From contig URDR01000086.1 of the NCBI GenBank assembly GCA_900546645.1, positions 1-11,896 on the forward strand: a stretch of DNA of 11,896 nucleotides, read 5' to 3'. The position numbers were made by a program, and so were the translations under genes. Of this stretch, positions 6,701-11,896 are shown piece by piece; the first letter of the stretch is position 1; every line of letters begins with the position of its first letter. This stretch comes from an uncultured Bacteroides sp. (GTDB taxonomy: Bacteria > Bacteroidota > Bacteroidia > Bacteroidales > Bacteroidaceae). The notes below the pieces were generated by a model, which made no database searches, was not told the origin of the DNA, and saw only the letters and a list, made by a program, of their open reading frames with translations.

Positions 6701-7985
6701 ATTACTGGAACGTATTTATCGGCTTTCCAACGGCAATTTTAGTCCGTATCAAACGGTAGGCGTCATCGTACCCTACCGCAACCAGATAGCCATGATCCGA
6801 AAGGAAATCTCTCTGACAGGCATTCCAGAGTTATCCGAAATTTCCATTGATACGGTAGAGCGTTATCAAGGAAGTCAGCGAGATGTAATCATCTATTCGT
6901 TTACTATACAGAATCTCAGTCAACTGAATTTCCTCACTGCCAATACATTCCAAGAAGGAGAATTCACTATCGACCGGAAACTGAATGTAGCCATTACGCG
7001 GGCACGCAAACAGTTACTCCTTACCGGGAACCCCGAAATTTTAGGAGCCAACCTTACTTTTTTTAAGCTTATGGAATATATCCGCATGAATAACGGCTAT
7101 ATTGAAACAACGGCTGAAGACTTCTGCCGGGGGCAATTCACAATACCCGCATATGATACTGAATGGGATTTGCAAGACCCAATATATACATTACCGGAGC
7201 ATTTCAGCGAAGTATTTCATATGTTATTCCCAACCGGAAAAGAGCTTGAAAAAACGGCAGCTTGCCAAGAATCCATCAGCTACGGACGCATGGACCTCAG
7301 TAATCCTGATTCACTTGTATCATCGCACATCTATCAATATAACTTTTATTATATGCGAAAACAATATCTTGCAGCCCAAGCTCTTTACGAGGCGTGTGGA
7401 ACCTGGCTGGGAAATGCTATCCGAAATGTTTCAGGTCGCATGGTTTTCTGCGATTTATCAAACGAAGCCGGTTCTTCAGGATTGGCTTTTACCGATATGT
7501 GCCGACGTTTTCCCCATATTGACCTTTCTTATGTAGGCGTATTCGCATCGGAACTGATGGAGCATACAGCGCAGGCTTTTTTCCAGACTAAAGCGTACAG
7601 CCATGTACACACTCATTTTTATCCACGCCTGCAAGCTGTCAGACCCGAATTCTGGTCTACCCATTCCATCGTATCAGAACTGATAATTTTCAATCTTTCA
7701 AACTTATTCGACCGGATTTCAACCGATGAAGCACGCAGTTTAGCCCTGCAGATAAACCAACTGATACATGCCCGTCCCTTAAACCATTATCTGCTGATTT
7801 ACCGAGACGATGCAGGAACGCGTGCCAATAGCCATTCATATATCACTTTCTGTAACCGATTAGATTCCAGCATGAAGCCTTTAAACCCACAAATGCCTCT
7901 TATGGGGAGATTTTATTATCAGAGAAGTGAAATAAACGCACCCTTACATCAGGAGTTTTTATATGAAATTCGCAGCAATAAATAA
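3723..7985 (+). CDS. PD-(D/E)XK nuclease-SF1 helicase fusion with C-terminal Rossmann-like domain
   Basis: A 1420-residue cytoplasmic protein. Residues ~1-250 are unrecognised and partly helical. Residues ~260-400 are a RecB/Cas4-like nuclease: GNLASQFLDD (263-272), GRVD (catalytic D357), EQK (E368, K370) and QMMLY (Q388-x3-Y392). Residues ~520-640 look like the beta-barrel of Dna2/Upf1 helicases. The SF1 core has Walker A GPPGTGKT (707-714), motif Ia SYTNRAVD (737-744), Walker B DEAS (827-830), motif III GDYKQLP (858-864), motif IV QGRMHP (912-917), motif V VERYQGSQRD (1045-1054) and motif VI NVAITRARK (1088-1096). All catalytic residues look intact, so a 5'-3' translocase plus nuclease is expected, as in Dna2. 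Residues ~1180-1420 resemble a degenerate methyltransferase fold (D1244, GSSG 1250-1253). I see no Fe-S cysteine set. DNA repair, end processing or phage defence are all possible; the role is unknown to me. The SDR gene follows after 53 bp. Confidence 0.85.
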   Translation: MIPSANNRIQLQSFDLFRQIEKIHHKPTASLKNIRAKYILLHKVLEQACYELTTHVTLSFANLFSRLDYACKEAKMNPSDRYAIQTMRRNCNKAMRNDFCPNMEEYLYDLRALVRFISLGFKEDIPASILPEIPHSNRPYAGTTRSRIPYLRASVSSWDDTHIFAATDCDNDPFIIIDYGKGGYNGDLLYIKELLTENLPINLLEVNIDENNHYIPLFIITNPDYLIDISSLAACFREYGHSPLNYFINKLKPKPNTAPILLGNLASQFLDDYINERSNEPVTYVQSIKKFFAAYALEFCTCQLPVNFHSQAQIQMTHIRNFIHDILPHNIQKFDKKKNLLEASFICEQLGLQGRVDMLQKDFSVLIEQKAGKRDERNHRHREEHFIQMMLYQGVLAYNFGKETQDLQTLLLYSKYTDGLMIEHFNESLFRKCIQLRNAIVSNEIALSEGAIASFTETLSTDLLNEFQVHNKLWTDFQEPELQKTIDTLKRCTPLERAYFQRFFTFISKEQLLNKTGGRNDAARGFAGTWHTPLNEKIEAGNILLGLTISNKQKSSPEKGYDIIELKIPQQGEDFLPNFRTGDIIILYTYQDYPDLRRQILMKGNILDIQTEQITILLRNGQQNKDIIGSEEQTFAIEHDASDVSATSAIRGLYAFLAARADRKELLLSQRAPSYNEALTLNGTYGERFDELILKEKQANDYFLLVGPPGTGKTSCALRYMVEEALSEENTSLLLLSYTNRAVDEICNMLVSSGIATHTPFIRMGHELSCDKRFVPFLLKNSLKDCPKLIDIRKKIEQTRIFVGTTTAINNRLHLFNLKHFNLAIIDEASQILEPDLTGILSARHDTQNAIDKFILIGDYKQLPAITQQSAEEASVTDPLLQSIGLNDCRSSLFERLYKQSNERFRSILHKQGRMHPAIAEFPNNAFYYNEHLEPVPLPHQEEDHPYSRTCEVQDNIDRLLTERRMVFIPAETPDNPNLSEKTNQNEARIVAKLLERIYRLSNGNFSPYQTVGVIVPYRNQIAMIRKEISLTGIPELSEISIDTVERYQGSQRDVIIYSFTIQNLSQLNFLTANTFQEGEFTIDRKLNVAITRARKQLLLTGNPEILGANLTFFKLMEYIRMNNGYIETTAEDFCRGQFTIPAYDTEWDLQDPIYTLPEHFSEVFHMLFPTGKELEKTAACQESISYGRMDLSNPDSLVSSHIYQYNFYYMRKQYLAAQALYEACGTWLGNAIRNVSGRMVFCDLSNEAGSSGLAFTDMCRRFPHIDLSYVGVFASELMEHTAQAFFQTKAYSHVHTHFYPRLQAVRPEFWSTHSIVSELIIFNLSNLFDRISTDEARSLALQINQLIHARPLNHYLLIYRDDAGTRANSHSYITFCNRLDSSMKPLNPQMPLMGRFYYQRSEINAPLHQEFLYEIRSNK

Positions 7986-8038
7986 CTATTTCTTATCAAA
8001 ACCCAATCAACTAATTGAGAACTAACTCCATATTATCT

Positions 8039-8791
8039 ATGAATCAACTATCATCCCCTTCTGTCAAACGGGCCATCATTATGGGAGCCACCTCCGGTAT
8101 AGGATACGAAACAGCACGCCTGCTGCTTGCCGAGGGGTGGCATTTAGGCATAGCCGGCCGCCGTGAGAAAGAACTGCAAATACTGCAAGCTCAAGCTCCC
8201 GAACGTGTCTGGACCCGCATTATTGATATCCGCCTGCCGCATGCAGGAGAAGAACTTCTTCAGCTTATCAATGATTTGGGAGGAATGGATTTATATTTCC
8301 ATAGTTCGGGTATTGGTCATCAAAACTTTACCTTAAAGCCCGAAATCGAGCTGAATACTTTAGAAACCAATGGTACAGGATTTGTACGAATGGTCACTAC
8401 CGCCTTTCATTATTTTCAGAAACAAGGAAAAGGACACATCGCTGTTATCAGTTCCATAGCCGGAACCAAAGGGCTGGGCATCGCCCCTGCCTATTCTGCT
8501 ACAAAACGTTTCCAAAATACCTATATCGATGCCTTGGAACAGCTGGCAAACATACAGCATCTCTCTATTGACTTTACAGATATCCGTCCCGGATTTGTGG
8601 CTACCGGACTCTTAAATGACGGGAAAAACTACCCTCTCTTAATGGATGTACAGCGCGTAGCACATCATATCATACGGGCATTAAAAAAGCGGAAGCGCAT
8701 CATCATCATTGACTGGCGCTACCGCCTCTTGGTTTTCTTCTGGAAACTTATCCCCTCATTTATTTGGAAATACCTGCCTGTCCGCAATTAA
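8039..8791 (+). CDS. Short-chain dehydrogenase/reductase (SDR family)
   Basis: A 250-residue classical SDR oxidoreductase. The Rossmann cofactor motif GATSGIG is at residues 16-22, and RR after the second strand (about 40-41) suggests NADP(H). The NxAG-type motif appears as SSGIG. The full catalytic tetrad is present: N111, S139, Y152 and K156 (YSATK). The C-terminal ~35 residues are basic then hydrophobic and aromatic (RIIIIDWRYRLLVFFWKLIP), suggesting membrane association or a hydrophobic substrate, as in DltE-like SDRs. I chose the ATG at 8039 over the TTG at 8015, since it leaves a normal-length N-terminus before the first strand. No promoter is visible in the 53-bp gap after the helicase gene, so the two may be cotranscribed. 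The substrate cannot be told from sequence. Confidence 0.85.
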   Translation: MNQLSSPSVKRAIIMGATSGIGYETARLLLAEGWHLGIAGRREKELQILQAQAPERVWTRIIDIRLPHAGEELLQLINDLGGMDLYFHSSGIGHQNFTLKPEIELNTLETNGTGFVRMVTTAFHYFQKQGKGHIAVISSIAGTKGLGIAPAYSATKRFQNTYIDALEQLANIQHLSIDFTDIRPGFVATGLLNDGKNYPLLMDVQRVAHHIIRALKKRKRIIIIDWRYRLLVFFWKLIPSFIWKYLPVRN

Positions 8792-8814
8792 GAGCAGGCA
8801 GGTAATCCCCTTTT
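8771..8814. terminator. Shared hairpin between the convergent SDR and nadE genes
   Basis: TACCTGCCTG (8771-8780) and CAGGCAGGTA (8795-8804) form a perfect 10-bp inverted repeat with a 14-nt loop. The SDR stop codon (8789-8791) lies inside the loop. CCCCTTTT (8807-8814) follows on the plus strand, so it resembles a terminator for the SDR transcript. It lies just beyond the nadE stop, so it may stop both converging transcripts. Confidence 0.55.
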
Positions 8815-10750
8815 AAGCCTGTAACTCTTCACATTCTTTCAACCATAAAGCTGCACTTGCATCGCTCGGCATACGCCAATCGCCACGGGGACTCAAAGAA
8901 ACAGACCCCACCTTAGGACCATCGGGCAAGCAAGAACGCTTAAACTGCTGGGCAAAGAAACGGCGACAAAAGTTGGTTAACCATTTCTTGATTGTAGTAC
9001 TGTCGTAGACTCCGCGAAAAGCAACTTCTGCTAAATAGAAAATCTTAGCCGGACGAGAGCCGAAGCGAAGGAAATGGTAAAGGAAAAAGTCATGAAGTTC
9101 ATACGGACCTACCAGATCTTCCGTCTTCTGCCTGATGTTTCCGTTTTCATCGGCAGGTATCAGCTCCGGACTAATCGGTGTGTCAATAATGTCAAGTAAA
9201 GTATTACGTGACAAAACATCCACTCCAGTCTGTGCCACCCAACCTACGAGATGACGCACCAGCGTTTTAGGAATACTGGCATTTACTCCATACATTGACA
9301 TATGGTCACCATTATAAGTAGCCCATCCTAATGCCAGTTCAGAAAGATCACCTGTACCTATTACCAGTCCGCCAACCTTATTAGCATAATCCATCAAGAT
9401 TTGTGTACGCTCACGCGCCTGTCCGTTTTCGTAAGTAACATCATGAACAGACATATCATGACCAATATCCTGAAAATGCTGGATACAAGCATCCTTGATA
9501 CTTATTTCCTTCACAGTAACCTGTAAAGAACTCATTAAAGTCAGCGCATTGTTATAAGTGCGGTCTGTAGTCCCAAATCCCGGCATGGTAATACCTATAA
9601 TTCCTTTTCGCGAGAGACCTAACTTATCGAATGTTTTCACACAAACCAGCAAAGCCAGCGTAGAGTCCAGCCCTCCGGAAATGCCTACCACTACAGTATT
9701 ACAATTCGTATGAAGCAAACGCTTCGCCAATCCTGCCACCTGAATAGAGAATATCTCTTCGCAACGTTCATCCAAAAGATTACCACTCGCCGGAATAAAA
9801 GGATGAGGGTCGACCGCACGTGTCAGAGTCAACTCACGCCCGGTAACCAGTTCGGTAGCTACATGCTGTGCCGGCATTTGCGCATACCGAGAAACACTCG
9901 CTGCAAAGGTTGTATTGGCCAAACGTTCTCCCCGCAAACGCTCTACATCAATCTCTGTGGCTACAAGCTGCTCTTCAAATGAGAAACGCTCTGAAGCTGC
10001 CAGCAAGGAGCCATTTTCATAAATCAGAGCATTCCCGGCAAACACCACATCGGTTGTTGATTCTCCAAATCCGGACGAAGCAAAAACATATCCTGCCAGA
10101 CAACGTGCCGACTGCTGTGACAACAACGAACGCAGGTATTGATGTTTACTAATATTTTCTGTATCGGCAGACATATTAAAGATGATTTCTGCTCCTTTCA
10201 AAGCCAATGAAGAACTCGGCGGAATAGTAGCCCATACATCTTCACAAACTTCCACCCCAAAGCAAACATCTGGAGTATCAAACAGTAAATTGGCATTTAC
10301 AGGAACCAACTGACCACACAAGCGTACAGTCGTCGTTTCGGGATGAGAGAGAGCAGAAGTAAACCAACGCTGCTCGTAAAACTCCTTATAGTTTGGAAGA
10401 TAAGTTTTAGGAACAACACCTAAAATCTTTCCCCGCTGAAATACCACCGCACAATTCATCAAAGTAGAGTTTACCACTACAGGCATCCCTACAATCGAGA
10501 TAATATCAAGCTGCCGCGTATTGTTCATTATCTGCATCAAGGCAAACTCTGCTTCTTCAAGCAATATCTGCTGACCGAACAGATCGGCACATGAATACCC
10601 TGTCAGATTTAACTCAGGAAAAACCAAAATCTGAACACCTTTCCCGTCGGCTATCACAATCTGCTTCTCTGCCTGCTGTGCATTAAACTTACAGTCAGCT
10701 ACCTTTACTGCCGGAATAGCTGCCGCCACTTTCACAAAGCCAAATTTCAT
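8813..10750 (-). CDS. nadE: Glutamine-dependent NAD+ synthetase
   Basis: A 645-residue two-domain enzyme that makes NAD+ from nicotinate adenine dinucleotide, ATP and glutamine, the last step of NAD biosynthesis. The N-terminal nitrilase-fold glutaminase (about 1-290) carries the E46-K115-C169 triad, in FPELNLTGY, VVPKTYLPNY and GVEVCEDVW. The C-terminal synthetase (about 325-645) has the ATP-pyrophosphatase loop SGGLDS (358-363), the ENGQARERTQ region (441-450) and TGDLSELALGW (466-476). Ammonia released by the first domain is channelled to the second in this family. Length is typical of the two-domain form. The ATG at 10750 has a minus-strand -7 element about 30 bp upstream. The gene diverges from perR and converges on the SDR gene with only 21 bp between stops. 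Confidence 0.96.
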   Translation of the reverse strand: MKFGFVKVAAAIPAVKVADCKFNAQQAEKQIVIADGKGVQILVFPELNLTGYSCADLFGQQILLEEAEFALMQIMNNTRQLDIISIVGMPVVVNSTLMNCAVVFQRGKILGVVPKTYLPNYKEFYEQRWFTSALSHPETTTVRLCGQLVPVNANLLFDTPDVCFGVEVCEDVWATIPPSSSLALKGAEIIFNMSADTENISKHQYLRSLLSQQSARCLAGYVFASSGFGESTTDVVFAGNALIYENGSLLAASERFSFEEQLVATEIDVERLRGERLANTTFAASVSRYAQMPAQHVATELVTGRELTLTRAVDPHPFIPASGNLLDERCEEIFSIQVAGLAKRLLHTNCNTVVVGISGGLDSTLALLVCVKTFDKLGLSRKGIIGITMPGFGTTDRTYNNALTLMSSLQVTVKEISIKDACIQHFQDIGHDMSVHDVTYENGQARERTQILMDYANKVGGLVIGTGDLSELALGWATYNGDHMSMYGVNASIPKTLVRHLVGWVAQTGVDVLSRNTLLDIIDTPISPELIPADENGNIRQKTEDLVGPYELHDFFLYHFLRFGSRPAKIFYLAEVAFRGVYDSTTIKKWLTNFCRRFFAQQFKRSCLPDGPKVGSVSLSPRGDWRMPSDASAALWLKECEELQA

Positions 10751-10760
10751 ACTACTATAT

Positions 10761-10775
10761 ATTATAAATAATAAT
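10761..10775. promoter_or_regulatory. Possible operator: 7-1-7 dyad in the nadE start region
   Basis: ATTATAA-A-TAATAAT is a 15-bp dyad with 6 of 7 pairs symmetric, placed around the predicted nadE transcription start and opposite perR. The 7-1-7 layout is that of Fur/PerR boxes, but the sequence is pure A/T in an AT-rich gap and may be chance. Confidence 0.2.
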
Positions 10776-10780
10776 CATTG

Positions 10781-10814
10781 CAAAAATAACGAATAAATGC
10801 GAGACAACACCAAA
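10781..10814 (-). promoter_or_regulatory. Probable nadE promoter
   Basis: On the minus strand, TATTTTTG (10788-10781) matches TAnnTTTG exactly. TTTG (10814-10811) lies 22 bp upstream, slightly longer than the usual 19-21 bp. Transcription would begin near 10774, about 25 nt before the ATG. Confidence 0.5.
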
Positions 10815-10844
10815 AGTAAAAAAATAAAAAAAATCTTCTTCTCT

Positions 10845-10875
10845 CTTGTTATTCTGAAAAATCTTTGTACCTTTG
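10845..10875 (+). promoter_or_regulatory. Promoter of perR
   Basis: CTTG (10845-10848), a 19-bp spacer and TACCTTTG (10868-10875) fit the Bacteroides promoter pattern with one -33 mismatch and a perfect -7. The start would be near 10882, giving a leader of about 37 nt to the ATG at 10919. Confidence 0.7.
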
Positions 10876-10918
10876 CCTTTGAAATAAATTTGTAACAATT
10901 ACAGAGTTGAAAGAATAT

Positions 10919-11341
10919 ATGAACGTTTACGAATACTTGATTAGCTATAACATTAAGCCATCCGTACAACGCATTGCTATTATGGATTACCTGCTGAAGC
11001 ACAAAACTCATCCCTGCATTGATGAGATTTACATGGCTCTCTGCAAAGATATTCCTACCCTTTCAAAGACAACTGTATATAACACATTAAAGTTGTTTGT
11101 TGAACATGGGGCTGCGGTTATGCTGACTATCGACGAGCGTAATGCCTGCTTTGATGGCGACCTTTCTATTCATGCCCATTTCCAATGCAAGTCGTGCGGA
11201 AAGATTTATGACATCCCGTTTCTTTCGCACAATGAAGAAACACAAGACATGGAGCAAGAAGGATTCATTGTAGAGGAGTCACACCGCTATTATAAAGGTA
11301 TTTGTCCGCCTTGCAAAGAAAAAGAAGATTTTAAAAACTGA
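10919..11341 (+). CDS. perR: Fur-family peroxide-responsive regulator (PerR type)
   Basis: A 140-residue Fur-superfamily repressor. The winged helix-turn-helix covers about residues 1-80, with the recognition helix at SKTTVYNTLKL (49-59). The structural zinc site is two CxxC pairs, C90/C93 and C129/C132. The regulatory metal site aligns with B. subtilis PerR: H31, D79, H85, H87 and D98, corresponding to H37, D85, H91, H93 and D104. The Asp at the second position is typical of PerR and differs from Glu in Fur, so peroxide sensing through Fe-catalysed His oxidation is expected. I prefer the ATG at 10919 to the TTG at 10907. The reverse rubrerythrin 46 bp downstream is a fitting target and may be cotranscribed. 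Another Fur-like specificity cannot be fully excluded. Confidence 0.85.
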   Translation: MNVYEYLISYNIKPSVQRIAIMDYLLKHKTHPCIDEIYMALCKDIPTLSKTTVYNTLKLFVEHGAAVMLTIDERNACFDGDLSIHAHFQCKSCGKIYDIPFLSHNEETQDMEQEGFIVEESHRYYKGICPPCKEKEDFKN

Positions 11342-11357
11342 ACAAGTTTTACTTAAA

Positions 11358-11372
11358 GATATTACTAATAAC
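11358..11372. promoter_or_regulatory. Possible PerR operator between perR and rubrerythrin
   Basis: GATATTA-C-TAATAAC is a 7-1-7 dyad, symmetric at 6 of 7 positions with a perfect inner TATTA-C-TAATA. It lies 17 nt after the perR stop and 15 nt before the rubrerythrin start. The layout fits a Fur/PerR box, though the bases differ from the B. subtilis PerR consensus TTATAATnATTATAA. No clear -33/-7 pair accompanies it. Confidence 0.3.
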
Positions 11373-11387
11373 TAAAATTTTAAGAAC

Positions 11388-11896
11388 ATGAAAAAATTTA
11401 TCTGTACTGTATGTGGTTATATTCATGAAGGCGAAACTGCACCTGAAAAGTGTCCATTATGTAAAGCTCCTGCTTCAAAATTCAAAGAAATGGAAGAAGC
11501 TGAAGGCGGCTTGAACTTCGTTGACGAACACGTAATCGGTGTAGCTAAAGGTTGCGACGACGAAATGATCAAAGACTTGAACAATCACTTTATGGGCGAA
11601 TGCACAGAAGTTGGTATGTACTTGGCTATGAGCCGTCAGGCAGACCGCGAAGGCTATCCTGAAGTTGCTGAAGCTTTCAAACGCTATGCATGGGAAGAAG
11701 CTGAACACGCTGCTAAATTTGCAGAATTGCTGGGTGACTGCGTATGGGATACTAAAACTAACTTGGAAAAACGTATGAACGCTGAATGTGGCGCATGCGA
11801 AGACAAGAAGCGTATCGCTACTCGCGCTAAAGCTTTGAATTTGGATGCTATCCACGATACTGTTCACGAAATGGCTAAAGACGAAGCTCGTCACGG
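11388..11896 (+). CDS. Reverse rubrerythrin, truncated at the window edge
   Basis: An open frame from the ATG at 11388 runs 169 codons to the window end without a stop. Residues 1-33 are a rubredoxin-like Fe(Cys)4 domain, with C6-x2-C9-G and C22-PLC25. Then follows a ferritin-like four-helix di-iron domain with ExxH motifs at E104/H107 and E166/H169 and a further ligand candidate at E71. With the rubredoxin part first, this is a reverse rubrerythrin, the class that reduces hydrogen peroxide (and sometimes oxygen) with electrons from NADH via redox partners, protecting anaerobes. Family length is about 180-195, so roughly 20 residues are missing to the right. An extra CxxC (C134-GA-C137) lies between the helices. 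Codon choice is strongly biased, suggesting high expression. It follows perR by 46 bp. Confidence 0.9.
   Translation, partial: MKKFICTVCGYIHEGETAPEKCPLCKAPASKFKEMEEAEGGLNFVDEHVIGVAKGCDDEMIKDLNNHFMGECTEVGMYLAMSRQADREGYPEVAEAFKRYAWEEAEHAAKFAELLGDCVWDTKTNLEKRMNAECGACEDKKRIATRAKALNLDAIHDTVHEMAKDEARH

Noticed and set aside
7102..7536. 144-codon open frame inside the helicase gene
   Set aside because: It is in a different frame within an intact gene and shows no coherent domain; it is a shadow, not evidence of a frameshift.
8015..8038. Upstream TTG start for the SDR
   Set aside because: The ATG at 8039 already gives a full SDR with N111, S139, Y152 and K156 at the classical positions.
10907..10918. 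Upstream TTG start for perR
   Set aside because: The ATG at 10919 gives a normal Fur-family N-terminus, and the four extra codons add nothing conserved.
10751..10918. NAD-related riboswitch before nadE
   Set aside because: The predicted leader is only about 25 nt and has no room for a folded aptamer.
11475..11894. 139-codon minus-strand frame opposite the rubrerythrin
   Set aside because: It is antisense to a gene with clear metal-ligand motifs and biased codons, which tend to leave the opposite strand open.
1..11896. CRISPR array, tRNA, rRNA, insertion sequence or prophage
   Set aside because: No regularly spaced repeats, cloverleaf sequences, transposase-like genes or target-site duplications were seen.

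Overview
The window looks like chromosomal DNA from a Bacteroidota gut-type bacterium, most likely Bacteroides or Phocaeicola. Four points support this. Promoters fit the Bacteroides pattern TTTG, 19-21 bp, TAnnTTTG (best case 810-841, upstream of rplY). Starts lack strong Shine-Dalgarno sequences and have A-rich leaders instead. The lipoprotein has a Bacteroidota-type acidic sequence after its lipobox Cys. The genes for the PUR-domain protein, CTC-type L25, two-domain NAD synthetase and reverse rubrerythrin are of Bacteroidota type. Genus and species are inferred, not proven.

Layout. Positions 1-65 (minus) hold the first 21 codons of nusB, cut by the window edge. A 361-bp divergent intergenic region follows, then a PUR/DUF3276 nucleic-acid-binding protein (427-801). 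A near-consensus promoter and a ~100-nt leader drive a translation operon: rplY (L25/CTC, 945-1541), pth (1578-2141) and an Hsp15-like S4 protein (2145-2585), closed by a long terminator hairpin (2608-2660). Next are an unrecognised surface-type lipoprotein (2795-3610) with its own promoter and terminator, and a 1420-residue protein (3723-7985) joining a RecB/Cas4-like PD-(D/E)XK nuclease, a Dna2/Upf1-like SF1 helicase and a C-terminal Rossmann-like domain. A short-chain dehydrogenase (8039-8791) follows on the same strand. It ends at a terminator-like hairpin shared with the convergent nadE (8813-10750, minus). Divergent from nadE are a PerR-type Fur-family regulator (10919-11341) and, 46 bp downstream, a reverse rubrerythrin (11388 to the edge, truncated).

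How the genes work together. L25, Pth and the Hsp15-like protein all act on ribosomes or peptidyl-tRNA and form a natural translation-maintenance operon; nusB and the PUR protein add nucleic-acid functions beside it. PerR and reverse rubrerythrin form a peroxide-sensing and peroxide-removing pair. Most of the window is housekeeping DNA. The least explained parts are the nuclease-helicase fusion with its degenerate methyltransferase-like tail, a terminator-like hairpin inside pth, the rplY leader and the lipoprotein. I see no rRNA, tRNA, CRISPR array, insertion sequence or prophage sign.
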